From: Flavobacterium psychrophilum
GTDB taxonomy: Bacteria; Bacteroidota; Bacteroidia; Flavobacteriales; Flavobacteriaceae
NCBI GenBank assembly: GCA_945897545.1
Contig: CAMDGJ010000003.1
Span: forward strand, 1 to 38,934
Direction: 5' to 3'
DNA: 38,934 nucleotides
Shown one piece after another: positions 26,227 through 34,768 of the stretch. Numbering within the stretch: position 1 is the stretch's first letter; each line of letters begins with the position of its first letter. The translations under genes were made by a program, and so were the position numbers. A model generated the notes under the pieces. It saw only the letters and a program-made list of their open reading frames with translations. It was not told where the DNA came from and ran no database searches.

Positions 26227-26952
26227 TTAATTTCTCCCTTTTTCACTTGGGTACAAACTGGGCAAAGGTTCGCTTTGCCAAAATTCCTTCGAATCGATAT
26301 CCATTATTGTTAATGGTCCTTTAAATGCTGCGCCGGTGTCAACATTCAATACATTGGCCATTTGAATTGGTACAGTTTTGTTAATTCTCGAAACAGGTGT
26401 GTGCCCTATGAAGATTTCGCGGTATAAAGTCAATCGTTTTGGATATAATACATCATCTGTTTTCATCGTTTTATCTAATGCCAACGCGGTTTCCCAAAGT
26501 GTTCTATCCCAACAAAATAATCTCGGGAAATATTCATAATCTACCCCGCTCATATTAGTGAAACCAGCGTGAATAAAAAGCCTATTTTTTTCGTCGAGAT
26601 AATAATTCTCTAGTGATTGTATGAATTCGATATGTTTTTTAATCGTTTCGGCACTTACATTAGCATAAGCTAAAACTGTTGATTCGCCACCGTGTTTGTA
26701 CCATAGCAAATTATCCTTAGTTTTTGTAAGCCAATCTAATAATAATTCATCGTGGTTGCCAAGGATAAAAACACAATTGTGAGTAATTTTTAATTCCATC
26801 AAATAATCAATCACTTGCGGCGATTGGCTCCAGCCATCCACATAATCTCCCAGAAAAATTAAGGTATCTTTTGGGGTAACATTGGCTCTTTCCATAATTT
26901 GGTGCAGCGCCCGCAAACCACCATGAATATCGCCTATAACGAGTGTTCTCAT
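26227..26952 (-). CDS. Calcineurin-like metallophosphoesterase
   Basis: 241 residues. The dimetal motifs of the PPP/ApaH-type family are in order: GDIHG at 7-11, GDYVDG at 35-40, GNHDE at 65-69, FIHAGF near 125, and IGHTPV near 197. It is a cytoplasmic phosphatase; candidates are protein serine/threonine phosphatase or diadenosine-polyphosphate hydrolase, which this sequence alone cannot separate. It starts 23 bp after the AlbA_2 gene, so they probably share a transcript. In the original chromosome it probably lay directly behind the ALDH gene end. Confidence 0.9.
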   Translation of the reverse strand: MRTLVIGDIHGGLRALHQIMERANVTPKDTLIFLGDYVDGWSQSPQVIDYLMELKITHNCVFILGNHDELLLDWLTKTKDNLLWYKHGGESTVLAYANVSAETIKKHIEFIQSLENYYLDEKNRLFIHAGFTNMSGVDYEYFPRLFCWDRTLWETALALDKTMKTDDVLYPKRLTLYREIFIGHTPVSRINKTVPIQMANVLNVDTGAAFKGPLTIMDIDSKEFWQSEPLPSLYPSEKGRN

Positions 26953-26975
26953 TCTAATTTATTTAATTTGTTTTT

Positions 26976-28115
26976 CTACTGCATGTCATACTTCATTTTC
27001 CTCAAAATCCGCAACGCTTCTTTAAACGACAAATATACAGAAGTGAAGGGTTTCAGCAGCGGTTTGGCGTCAATCAATTTCTGTTTGGCCTCTTCAAATC
27101 CGTTGAGGTAACAAATCATAAATGTCGACGGTAAGTTTTCTAAATCTTTCTGTTCCCGTTCGGTTAACGAAAGCCCTTTTTGGAGTTTTTTGAGCAAAGC
27201 AATGTTGGAATTGTAAATATGAAACAGCATTTTCTTATTGAATTCCGGTGGTAGAAAAAGGAATTCTCTATCAATTTTATAATATCCATTATCATAAAAA
27301 TGCAGCGTTTGTTTCTCCAAAGGATAAAAGCTCGTTTTGTCATTTAAACCCAAAGGAACATATTCTATAATCGTAAAAGTATCCTCGTCAAAAGTAATTG
27401 TCACCACATCTTGCGCCGAATAAAAAAGTTTAATTTGCTCGTTTATCAGCTCAATATCCACCCGGGAAAGGAAAGTTTTGTCTCGCGATTTTTTAGGAAC
27501 TCCCGCCCAGCAAATAACAAATAATTCCTTGAAAACCTTGTACTTTGGCATCATATCTTTGTGCCGGAGATTCATAAAATCAATCACGCCGTCGAGTGTG
27601 TAACCTATGCTGTTTCTGGAATTATTTTCAATTCCTATAACGGTTTCCGTGTTTTGATAATTTTTCTCTATTTCCCCTTCAACAGGAACGGTATTGCTCC
27701 CACGACGAATAAAAACACTTTTGGCAGGAATCGTATGAATTCCTTTTTTGAAATGTGACGTCTTGCTTTTTGCCTTTATGCTTACCAATCCCAAAACTTT
27801 GTCTTTTGGCAAATTAGGAAAAGGCACATTTTCGTATTGAATTTTTGGTGGATTTTCGAGATAAGCGTTCACTAGATTCTGGATGTGACTGTCGTCAAAA
27901 AAATCATCGCCCACAATTTCGTTATCCTGATCTTCGACGCCCACAACAATATAGGAATTATTCGCTGGATTCGAATTGGATAAGGCACAAATATGTTTCA
28001 AAAATTTAGCTTTTCCCTCTCGTGTATGCAGATTCAACTGACGTTTTTTGTCATAAAAACTACTCTCATCATTGTGAGCTAAAAGATTTTTGACTAGAAG
28101 ACGCTTGTTAATCAT
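26976..28115 (-). CDS. AlbA_2-domain (Schlafen-type) putative DNA/ATP-binding protein
   Basis: 379 residues. The N-terminal ~140 residues match the AlbA_2 domain: ESSFYDKKRQLNL, KFLKHICALSNS, YIVVGVEDQDNEIVGDDF, and KSVFIRRGSNTVP. The rest (about 150-379) has no motif I recognise, apart from a central beta-rich segment and a helical end. AlbA_2 proteins are usually annotated as ATP-binding transcription regulators or nucleic-acid-binding proteins. It lies upstream of the metallophosphoesterase in a probable two-gene operon. A terminator immediately precedes it, so its promoter must lie inside the toxin-like gene or be read-through. Confidence 0.75.
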   Translation of the reverse strand: MINKRLLVKNLLAHNDESSFYDKKRQLNLHTREGKAKFLKHICALSNSNPANNSYIVVGVEDQDNEIVGDDFFDDSHIQNLVNAYLENPPKIQYENVPFPNLPKDKVLGLVSIKAKSKTSHFKKGIHTIPAKSVFIRRGSNTVPVEGEIEKNYQNTETVIGIENNSRNSIGYTLDGVIDFMNLRHKDMMPKYKVFKELFVICWAGVPKKSRDKTFLSRVDIELINEQIKLFYSAQDVVTITFDEDTFTIIEYVPLGLNDKTSFYPLEKQTLHFYDNGYYKIDREFLFLPPEFNKKMLFHIYNSNIALLKKLQKGLSLTEREQKDLENLPSTFMICYLNGFEEAKQKLIDAKPLLKPFTSVYLSFKEALRILRKMKYDMQ

Positions 28116-28120
28116 TTTTT

Positions 28121-28156
28121 AAAAATAAAAAAAGAGCAATGTTTAAATTTGCTCTT
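28121..28156 (-). terminator. Terminator of the toxin-antitoxin pair
   Basis: On the minus strand, AAGAGCAA / TTGCTCTT forms the stem, followed by a run of seven T's. The first arm lies within the last codons of the toxin-like gene, so stop codon and hairpin overlap. Confidence 0.75.
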
Positions 28157-28490
28157 GTGATTTCAAATAAAGCCATTTGGTTTCTTCACAATGGCTATTT
28201 ATGATGTTGGTAATTAAATAATTGTTGTTTTTATTTTCAAAAAAAACATACCAAGTTGTTCGTTGATTCGATTTATTGAAAATATATCTTGATCCAAAAC
28301 TCTTTAATGCTATAGGAGTTTTTTTGGAAGGGAATGTAGCAATATCACTTTCTATGAAATTGATTATTTTGTCTTTGTATAGAATAGAATTTTCTAGATA
28401 ACTAAAATATTTTTCTTTAAACAAAACGCAAATCAATTCATTCAAATAGGTTTCTACTTCGGGTTTGTAAAGAATATTTATTTCTTCCAA
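28143..28490 (-). CDS. RelE/ParE-like toxin (putative)
   Basis: 115 residues. The pattern of an N-terminal helical hairpin followed by strands with SFGSRYIFNKSNQRTTWYVFFENKNNNYLITNIINSH resembles a Bacteroidota branch of ParE/RelE-fold toxins, in which the TTWYIFF and YLIxYIxNNH strings are conserved. It overlaps the upstream small gene by 13 bp, as toxins often do with their antitoxin. The target (ribosome-bound mRNA or gyrase) is not deducible. Identification rests on remembered family similarity and gene arrangement. Confidence 0.6.
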   Translation of the reverse strand: MEEINILYKPEVETYLNELICVLFKEKYFSYLENSILYKDKIINFIESDIATFPSKKTPIALKSFGSRYIFNKSNQRTTWYVFFENKNNNYLITNIINSHCEETKWLYLKSQEQI

Positions 28491-28675
28491 GGGAGTGTTT
28501 TTAAAAACTCAGTAGTTCGTATTTTTAATTCTTCTCCAGAAATTCCTTTTTTAAATTCTTCATCAAAATTGAAACTAGTTTGTTTTTTGAGAATTTCAAT
28601 TTCATTTAAAACCGTTTGATCTTGAAGTGATAAAATCCAATCTATAATTTCTTTTTTTTGTGTTGCGATTTCCAT
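28478..28675 (-). CDS. Antitoxin-like small protein
   Basis: 65 residues: a helical N-terminus (KKEIIDWILSLQDQTVLNEIEILKK) and a charged C-terminal tail (ISGEELKIRTTEFLKTLPWKK), the typical layout of short antitoxins with a dimerising part and a toxin-binding tail. No clear ribbon-helix-helix motif is visible. It is the first gene of the pair, has its own -7 element at 28693-28700, and overlaps the toxin-like gene by 13 bp. Confidence 0.6.
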   Translation of the reverse strand: MEIATQKKEIIDWILSLQDQTVLNEIEILKKQTSFNFDEEFKKGISGEELKIRTTEFLKTLPWKK

Positions 28676-28692
28676 TTTTATAGAATTTATTT

Positions 28693-28700
28693 CAAAGTTA
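28693..28700 (-). promoter_or_regulatory. -7 promoter element of the toxin-antitoxin pair
   Basis: The minus strand reads TAACTTTG (TAnnTTTG), 17 bp before the antitoxin ATG; the leader would be about 11 nt. A TTG at 28728-28726 is 25 bp upstream, slightly far for a -33 element. Confidence 0.5.
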
Positions 28701-28730
28701 CTGATTTTATTTATCTAATATAAAACAATC

Positions 28731-29492
28731 CTAACTAATTGATTCTCTTTTAACAATAGTGGCTGAGGCCTGCGCTGTTGGCATAACAATCAAATCAGCA
28801 ATATTCACATGATATGGTCTGGAAACCACAAAATGAATAATATCGGCAATATCCTCTGGGGATAAGGGTTGTAATCCTTTGTAAGTATTGGCGGCTTTTT
28901 CTTTGTCGCCTTTGAAACGCACTTCACTAAACTCAGTTTCAACCATTCCCGGATGAATGGCACCAACCCGAATTCCGTATGGATTCAAATCCATTCGCAT
29001 CCCTTTGTTCAACGCATCAACGGCAAATTTTGAAGCACAGTACACATTCCCGTTTGGATATACTTCTTTTCCTGCAGTAGAACCTATGTTGATGATATGA
29101 CCTGATTTTTGTTCGATCATCCTTGGAATTATTGCTTTTGAAACATATAAAAGTCCTTTTACATTAATGTCTATCATCGCATCCCAATCGTCTAAATCCC
29201 CATTTTGAATAGCATCTAAACCTTGCGCATTTCCAGCATTATTAATTAAAACATCAATTTTAGAAAAGTCGGAAGGCAAAGAATTGATGCTTTCAAAAAC
29301 CGCTTTTCTATCCCGAACATCAAATGATAATATACAGATTTCCGTGAATTCAGAAAGTTCTTTTTCGAGTTCCTTTAATCGATCTTCTCGTCTTCCGCAG
29401 AGAATTATTTTATAGTTATTTTTGGCCAATATTCTTGCTGTGGCTCTACCAATTCCACTTGTTGCGCCAGTAACTAAGGCTATTTTAATCAT
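28731..29492 (-). CDS. SDR-family oxidoreductase (YdfG type)
   Basis: 253 residues, classical short-chain dehydrogenase length. Cofactor motif TGATSGIG at 8-15 with Arg34-Arg35 (CGRRED) favouring NADP(H); NNAG at 84-87; catalytic Ser138, Tyr151 and Lys155 (VYCASK). The C-terminal IHPGMVETEFSEVRF and the RPYHVNIADLIVMPTAQA tail match YdfG-type 3-hydroxy acid dehydrogenases. It is 64 bp downstream of an aldo/keto reductase on the same strand, so both may be co-transcribed and act on carbonyl metabolites. Confidence 0.92.
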   Translation of the reverse strand: MIKIALVTGATSGIGRATARILAKNNYKIILCGRREDRLKELEKELSEFTEICILSFDVRDRKAVFESINSLPSDFSKIDVLINNAGNAQGLDAIQNGDLDDWDAMIDINVKGLLYVSKAIIPRMIEQKSGHIINIGSTAGKEVYPNGNVYCASKFAVDALNKGMRMDLNPYGIRVGAIHPGMVETEFSEVRFKGDKEKAANTYKGLQPLSPEDIADIIHFVVSRPYHVNIADLIVMPTAQASATIVKRESIS

Positions 29493-29556
29493 TTTTATTA
29501 TGGTTTTATTTGGAAATTGTTACTATACAATTTCATTTTTTTAAAGATTTTCCCAT

Positions 29557-30432
29557 TTAAGGAATAGGATTTCCAGCACTTGCTGTCCAAAAAGCAAACC
29601 AATCTTCAAGTTCCATTTCCATTGTTGTAGCCTTCATTAAATTGGCAATTCTACTCTTGTCGGCTGTGCCAAAAACCGGTAAAATTCCCGAAGGATGTTT
29701 CAAAATCCAGGCGAGAAGTAATACGTCTATTTCGACATTGTATTTTAGCGAAAGTTGGTCTGCCAGTTTGTTGATTCGATTGGATGTATCATCGGCCTTT
29801 TTGAAAACGCTTCCCATTGGCGACCAGCACATTGGTTGAATTCTGTTGAGTTGCATATGGTCTAAACTCCCGTTGAGCATCGGTTCAAAATGGGTGAGAG
29901 AAAACTGGATTTGATTGTAATTTATTTTTATTTTTGTCTCAATTAAATCAGTTTGACTCGGACTAAAATTAGAAACACCAACATCCAAGATTTTCCCTTC
30001 TTTTTTCAGTTTTTCAATTGCTTCGACAATCTCTTCAACTTGCATAAGCGGACTAGGTCTGTGTAATAAAAGCAAATCAAGATAATCTGTTTTTAAATTT
30101 TTCAATGATTGTTCTGCTGACCAAATAATATGCGATTTCGAATAATTGTAATGGTGAATTTTAGTGCTTCTGTTTTCTGAGGGTAACTGTATGCCGCATT
30201 TCGAAATCAGTTGAATGTCTTCTCTTTTAATCTGGCTTTCGCCAAAAGCGTTACCAAAAGCAGCTTCAGTTGTATAACTACCATAAATATCGGCCTGATC
30301 AAATGTAGTAATTCCTGTTTCAAGACAGGAATGCATTAGGTCAATCATCTGGTTTTTGTCCAGGTTTTTGCCCCAAGTTCCCCAGGTCATCGTACCGGCA
30401 ATAATTTTAGAAAAAGGTGTTTTATTTATCAT
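29557..30432 (-). CDS. Aldo/keto reductase, YdhF type
   Basis: 291 residues. N-terminal IAGTMTWGTWG, then the tetrad Asp45 and Tyr50 (TFDQADIYGSY), Lys78 (ISKCG) and His124 (LLLHRPSP). LGVSNF-like VGVSNFSPSQ and the FGTADKSRI block near the C-terminus bind NADPH. Similar along its length to E. coli YdhF, whose natural substrate is unknown. It differs clearly from the Tas-type reductase at 4451, which belongs to another branch. Upstream 211 bp separate it from the divergent Bat operon. Confidence 0.92.
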   Translation of the reverse strand: MINKTPFSKIIAGTMTWGTWGKNLDKNQMIDLMHSCLETGITTFDQADIYGSYTTEAAFGNAFGESQIKREDIQLISKCGIQLPSENRSTKIHHYNYSKSHIIWSAEQSLKNLKTDYLDLLLLHRPSPLMQVEEIVEAIEKLKKEGKILDVGVSNFSPSQTDLIETKIKINYNQIQFSLTHFEPMLNGSLDHMQLNRIQPMCWSPMGSVFKKADDTSNRINKLADQLSLKYNVEIDVLLLAWILKHPSGILPVFGTADKSRIANLMKATTMEMELEDWFAFWTASAGNPIP

Positions 30433-30643
30433 TGTATTTTCGTTGATTTATATTCTAGGATCCTCATTTTTTGGGCATATATTTTTAAAATTCTAAATTT
30501 ATGAAAATAGTATCACAAAACATCCTTAAAATTCAGTGTTTGTCGGAAGTTTTAACCATTTTTTAACATCCTACTTCTAAAAAAAAATTGAATTTGCACC
30601 GTCAAAAATAGTGAAGGCAATTTATAGTAATTAAAATACGAAA

Positions 30644-31648
30644 ATGGAAGAAAATACAACAACTTTGGACATTAGGGCAATCAACGAAAAAATTGAAAGA
30701 GAAAGCGCTTTTATCGATTTGCTTACTATGGAAATGAATAAAGTGATCGTGGGTCAAAAGCATATGATCGAGCGTTTATTAATTGGACTTTTAGGACAAG
30801 GACATATTTTGCTGGAAGGTGTTCCAGGATTAGCAAAAACATTAGCAATAAACACTTTAGCACAAGCCGTTCAGGGTTCATTCAGTCGAATTCAGTTTAC
30901 TCCAGATTTATTGCCTGCCGATGTTGTGGGAACAATGATTTACAACATTAAATCCAACGAATTTTCTATAAAAAAAGGTCCAATTTTTGCCAATTTTGTT
31001 CTTGCAGATGAGATCAATCGGGCTCCAGCCAAAGTGCAATCAGCATTACTCGAGGCGATGCAAGAAAAACAAGTAACCATTGGCGACACTACTTTTAAAT
31101 TAGATAAGCCGTTTTTGGTTTTGGCAACTCAAAATCCAATCGAACAAGAAGGAACGTATCCTTTGCCAGAAGCGCAAGTCGATCGTTTTATGTTGAAAAC
31201 CGTGATTGATTATCCAAAAATGGAAGATGAGAGAATGGTAGTACGTCAAAATCTAAAAGGAAATTACGAAAAAGTAAACCCAGTAGTTTCAGTAGAACAA
31301 ATTTTACGAGCACAAGAAGCTGTTCGGGAAGTTTATATGGACGAAAAAATCGAAAAATACATTCTTGATATCGTGTTTGCAACTCGGTATCCTGAAAAAT
31401 ACAAATTGGCCGATTTGAAACCATTAATTAGTTTCGGAGCTTCACCACGTGGAAGTATTAATCTTGCCAATGCTGCAAAATGTTATGCTTTTATCAAACG
31501 TCGTGGTTATGTAATTCCAGAAGACGTTCGCGCCGTGGTGCATGATGTATTGCGTCACAGAATTGGACTTACTTATGAGGCTGAAGCAGAAAATATCACT
31601 TCGGTTGACATTATCAATAAAATTGTAAACGAGATTGAAGTACCTTAA
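30644..31648 (+). CDS. moxR: MoxR-family AAA+ ATPase of the Bat operon
   Basis: 334 residues. Walker A GVPGLAKT at 59-66, Walker B with ADEINRAPAK at 121-130, sensor ATQNPIEQEGTYPLPEAQ-type loop (TQNP near 165), and the GASPRGSINLANAAK arginine-finger/sensor-2 region near 266-280. MoxR ATPases act as chaperones that load or remodel von Willebrand A domain proteins; the partners here are the DUF58, BatA and BatB proteins encoded downstream. A TGAATTTG about 40 bp upstream is one mismatch from the -7 consensus. Confidence 0.94.
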   Translation: MEENTTTLDIRAINEKIERESAFIDLLTMEMNKVIVGQKHMIERLLIGLLGQGHILLEGVPGLAKTLAINTLAQAVQGSFSRIQFTPDLLPADVVGTMIYNIKSNEFSIKKGPIFANFVLADEINRAPAKVQSALLEAMQEKQVTIGDTTFKLDKPFLVLATQNPIEQEGTYPLPEAQVDRFMLKTVIDYPKMEDERMVVRQNLKGNYEKVNPVVSVEQILRAQEAVREVYMDEKIEKYILDIVFATRYPEKYKLADLKPLISFGASPRGSINLANAAKCYAFIKRRGYVIPEDVRAVVHDVLRHRIGLTYEAEAENITSVDIINKIVNEIEVP

Positions 31649-31727
31649 AAAGATTTTAGATTTTAGACTGCAGATTTTAGATTTTAGATCTGAAATCAGC
31701 AACCGTTAATCAATAATCACCAATCAA
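31649..31727. repeat. Intergenic 7-bp-period repeat, moxR-DUF58 gap
   Basis: The whole 79-bp gap is built of heptads: GATTTTA, GATTTTA, GACTGCA, GATTTTA, GATTTTA, GATCTGA, then ATCTGAA/ATCAGCA/ACCGTTA/ATCAATA/ATCACCA/ATCAAAT. The second half is similar to the right-hand repeat at 33079-33123 in the same orientation. Confidence 0.75.
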
Positions 31728-32591
31728 ATGGATACAAAAGACCTCTTAAAAAAAGTACGAAAAATAGAAATCAAAACCCGAAGATTGAGCGATCACATCT
31801 TTTCAGGGGAATATCATACGTCGTTCAAAGGACGCGGAATGACTTTTAGCGAAGTGCGTCCGTATCAATATGGCGACGATATTCGTGCGATTGACTGGAA
31901 TGTAACTGCTCGTTACAATGAAGCTCACGTCAAAGTTTTTGAGGAAGAACGCGAATTGACGATGATGTTGATGGTGGATATTTCGGGTTCAGAAAGTTTT
32001 GGTTCGAAAAGCCAATTCAAGAAAGATATTGTTACCGAAATTGCGGCTACAATGGCATTTTCGGCAACACAAAATAATGACAAGATTGGTTTGATTTTGT
32101 TTTCGGACCAAATCGAATTGTACATTCCACCAAAAAAAGGGCGTTCCCACGTTTTGAGAATCATTCGTGAATTGATAGAATTTCAACCTAAAAGCCACAA
32201 AACGGATATTGCACAAGCCTTGAAATTCTTGTCAAGCACTCAAAAGAAGAAAGCGATCGTGTTCGTGATTTCTGATTTTATTTCCGAAGATTACGAGCAT
32301 ACATTGAAAATAGCTTCCAAGAAACACGATATTACAGGAATTCGAGTGTATGATATTCGCGAAGAAAAAATGCCAAATCTAGGAATGGTTTCTATGCTAG
32401 ATGCCGAAACAGGTGAAACACAATTGATCAATACTGGTTCAAAATCAGTACGAATCAATTACGAAAAATATTATTACGAAAAAGTGAAATATTTCAAGGA
32501 AACTTTTAGTAAATCAGGCGCAGGAGTTGTAAACACAAGAGTTGACGAAAGTTATGTAACGAAATTATTAGGGTATTTTAAATCGAGATAA
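31728..32591 (+). CDS. DUF58 / vWA-like protein of the Bat operon
   Basis: 287 residues. The DUF58 core is at about 35-62 (KGRGMTFSEVRPYQYGDD, IRAIDWNVTARYNEAHVK), followed by a vWA-like fold with MIDAS motif DISGS at 84-88, the conserved acidic and Thr positions downstream (HKTDIAQAL), and VFVISDF. DUF58 proteins are always found with MoxR ATPases and are presumed their client. It has no signal peptide and is probably cytoplasmic at the membrane. Confidence 0.92.
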   Translation: MDTKDLLKKVRKIEIKTRRLSDHIFSGEYHTSFKGRGMTFSEVRPYQYGDDIRAIDWNVTARYNEAHVKVFEEERELTMMLMVDISGSESFGSKSQFKKDIVTEIAATMAFSATQNNDKIGLILFSDQIELYIPPKKGRSHVLRIIRELIEFQPKSHKTDIAQALKFLSSTQKKKAIVFVISDFISEDYEHTLKIASKKHDITGIRVYDIREEKMPNLGMVSMLDAETGETQLINTGSKSVRINYEKYYYEKVKYFKETFSKSGAGVVNTRVDESYVTKLLGYFKSR

Positions 32592-32605
32592 AGATTTCAG
32601 ATTGA

Positions 32606-33105
32606 AGATTAACGATTTTTGATTTCAGATTTGGTTGGAGTGGAAAATTTGATTTTTTGATTTAGTAACGAAAAAAACAAGGAAAATGAACAAACAAGAA
32701 CTTGAAAATAGATTGATAGATTTTGCAGCAATGATAATAATCGCAGCGAATAGTTTTAAAAACAATTATGCTGGAAATCATTTAGCGGGTCAAATTATTC
32801 GTTCAGGAACATCTCCAGCTTTGAATTATGGAGAAGCCCAAAGTGCTGAAAGTAATAAAGACTTTGTTCATAAAATGGGAATTTGTTTGAAAGAATTGAG
32901 AGAAAGTTTTGTTTGTTTAAAAATTATTGAAAAAGCGAATTTAAGTACAGATTTGAACGGATTGTCAATTGCAAAAACTGAGGCCAACGAGTTGATTTCA
33001 ATTTTTGTGTCAAGTATTAAAACGGCTAAAACGAATATGAAATGATTTTGAAATAAAAAGTTGAAACATTCTACAGAGAAATCTGAAATCAAGAATCGTT
33101 AATCT
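32606..33105. repeat. 27-bp inverted repeats bracketing the four-helix-bundle gene
   Basis: The 27 bases at 32606-32632 are the reverse complement of 33079-33105 at 26 of 27 positions. They enclose about 445 bp including the four-helix-bundle gene. Each arm also shows the 7-bp period of the dispersed family. In the polycistronic transcript the arms could pair into a long stem with the gene in the loop. Confidence 0.8.
32686..33045 (+). CDS. Four-helix-bundle protein (23S rRNA intervening-sequence protein family)
   Basis: 119 residues, all helical. Family blocks: LIDFAAMIIIAANSFKNNYAGNHLAGQIIRSGTSPALNYGEAQ is divided over residues 10-52, with the diagnostic QIIRSGTSPALNYGEAQ near 36-52, and ICLKELRESFVCLKII near 66-81, plus the NELISIFVSSIKTAK end. 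Members are encoded in intervening sequences of 23S rRNA in several phyla, in diversity-generating retroelements as Avd, and as stand-alone genes in Bacteroidota; they may bind nucleic acid. Here the gene interrupts the Bat operon and is bracketed by inverted repeats. No reverse transcriptase is nearby. Confidence 0.88.
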   Translation: MNKQELENRLIDFAAMIIIAANSFKNNYAGNHLAGQIIRSGTSPALNYGEAQSAESNKDFVHKMGICLKELRESFVCLKIIEKANLSTDLNGLSIAKTEANELISIFVSSIKTAKTNMK

Positions 33106-33139
33106 TAAATCAAAAATCAAAAGTTTCCAAAAATAAAGA

Positions 33140-34768
33140 ATGAAAAAAATATTACTATACTTTCTGTTTTCCACCACCGTTTTTGCGCAACAAAAACAAG
33201 TGACAACCAGCATTGATACTACCAAAAATAAAATTGGAGCCGAGTTCAAACTGACGTTGAAAACAAATGTCGATACTTTGTCGAAAGTGGTTTTTCCTTC
33301 TGCAAGAAACTTTGGTGCTCTTGAAGTAATTCAATCTTATCCAATAGATACTATCAGGAAAAATGATCGTTATGAATTGATCAAAAAATACGGTCTGACC
33401 CAATTTGATTCAGGCAGATATATGATTCCGAGCATAAAAATCCTGATTAACAACAAAGCATTTTTATCGGATTCCATAAAAGTTGAGGTGGCAAACGTAC
33501 AAGTTGATACGTTAAAACAAAAAATGTACGACATCAAGGACATTGTAAAAGCAAATGAGGGAATTGGCGATTGGTGGAAATATCTTTTGGCTTTAATATT
33601 GTTTGGCGGAATTGGAGCATTTGTTTATTGGTACTTCAAAAAAAGAAAAAAGGAGAAAACAGAAGAGATAATTTATAAAACTCCAATAGAAAAAGCGACG
33701 AGTTTGCTTAATAACTTGGAAAAAAAAGAACTTTGGCAACAAGGTGAAATTAAAGAGTATTATAGTGAATTAACGGAAATTGTAAGGAATTATATTGAAG
33801 AAGCCATTGAAATTCCGGCTATGGAAAGCACAACTTCGGAACTAATTGAAGGACTTAAACTAGCTTCACAGAAAAAGAAAATGAAGCTTTCAAAAGAAAC
33901 TATCGATAATTTGTTCGTGGTTTTAAAACAAGCCGATTTAGTGAAATTTGCCAAATCAAAACCACTAGATTTTGAAATTACAGAAGATCGAAAAAAAATA
34001 GAAAGAGCGATTGTTACTTTAGACAAAGCCATTCCTGTAGTTGTTGAAGCTGAAGACGATATGTTGCTCAATGAAATGCAGCGTCAGGAACAACTGAAAA
34101 AAGAACTGCAAAAACAAAGAAAAAAACGCATTGTCACAGCGGTGGTTTCTGTTTTCCTATTGTTTTTTGTTATAACATCTTTTTTTGTTGTCACAAAAGG
34201 TTTTGATTATGTAATAGATAACGTCTTCGGAAATTCATCAAAAGAATTGCTAGAAGGCGAATGGGTAAAAAGTGAATACGGGAGTCCAAGTATAAGAATC
34301 AATACACCGGAAGTTCTAACAAGAACAGACTTTAAAAAGATTCTCCCAAAAAATGGCACAGCATTGATTAAGGATATGCAATCTTTTACTTACGGGAACT
34401 TTAATGATAATTTTTATATTATGGTGTCGACTTTGCATTACAAACAGGATACAAAAATTGACTTAGCAAAATCATTAGATGCTGCATTGCAATCCCTCGA
34501 AGCGCAAGGAGCACAAAATATGATTGTCAAACAAGAAGATTTCGAGACCAATGAGGGAGGAATAAAAGGGATAAAAGGATATGGAACATTCTCAAAAATT
34601 GATGCAGAAAATCAAAGCAGCACTAAATTTTATTATGAAACATTGATTTTTAGTCAAGAAGGCGGTTTGCAACAAATCATTATCGTTCACGAAGAGGGAG
34701 ATAAATACGCAAATGAAATTTCCGATAAAATACTAAGCTCTGTTGAACTTCAAAACACAAAACAATAA
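33140..34768 (+). CDS. BatD-like / DUF4381-like membrane protein of the Bat operon
   Basis: 542 residues. Signal peptide (MKKILLYFLFSTTVFAQQ), a periplasmic beta-rich domain about 20-125, a membrane segment at 146-165, a cytoplasmic helical part about 166-330 with EYYSELTEIVRNYIEEAIEIPAMESTT-like residues (split around 207-232) typical of DUF4381 proteins, a second membrane segment at 331-352, and a C-terminal periplasmic domain. It occupies the position between DUF58 and BatA found in flavobacterial Bat loci. Its stop overlaps the batA start by one base (TAATG). I do not recognise the C-terminal domain, which is unusual for DUF4381 proteins. Confidence 0.8.
   Translation: MKKILLYFLFSTTVFAQQKQVTTSIDTTKNKIGAEFKLTLKTNVDTLSKVVFPSARNFGALEVIQSYPIDTIRKNDRYELIKKYGLTQFDSGRYMIPSIKILINNKAFLSDSIKVEVANVQVDTLKQKMYDIKDIVKANEGIGDWWKYLLALILFGGIGAFVYWYFKKRKKEKTEEIIYKTPIEKATSLLNNLEKKELWQQGEIKEYYSELTEIVRNYIEEAIEIPAMESTTSELIEGLKLASQKKKMKLSKETIDNLFVVLKQADLVKFAKSKPLDFEITEDRKKIERAIVTLDKAIPVVVEAEDDMLLNEMQRQEQLKKELQKQRKKRIVTAVVSVFLLFFVITSFFVVTKGFDYVIDNVFGNSSKELLEGEWVKSEYGSPSIRINTPEVLTRTDFKKILPKNGTALIKDMQSFTYGNFNDNFYIMVSTLHYKQDTKIDLAKSLDAALQSLEAQGAQNMIVKQEDFETNEGGIKGIKGYGTFSKIDAENQSSTKFYYETLIFSQEGGLQQIIIVHEEGDKYANEISDKILSSVELQNTKQ

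Noticed and set aside
29642..29839. Plus-strand open frame inside the YdhF-type reductase
   Set aside because: It is a shadow frame of a well-supported gene, with no start signal or homology.
32686..33045. Diversity-generating retroelement (the gene resembles the Avd accessory protein)
   Set aside because: No reverse transcriptase, template repeat or variable repeat is visible in the window. The stand-alone IVS-type assignment is enough.
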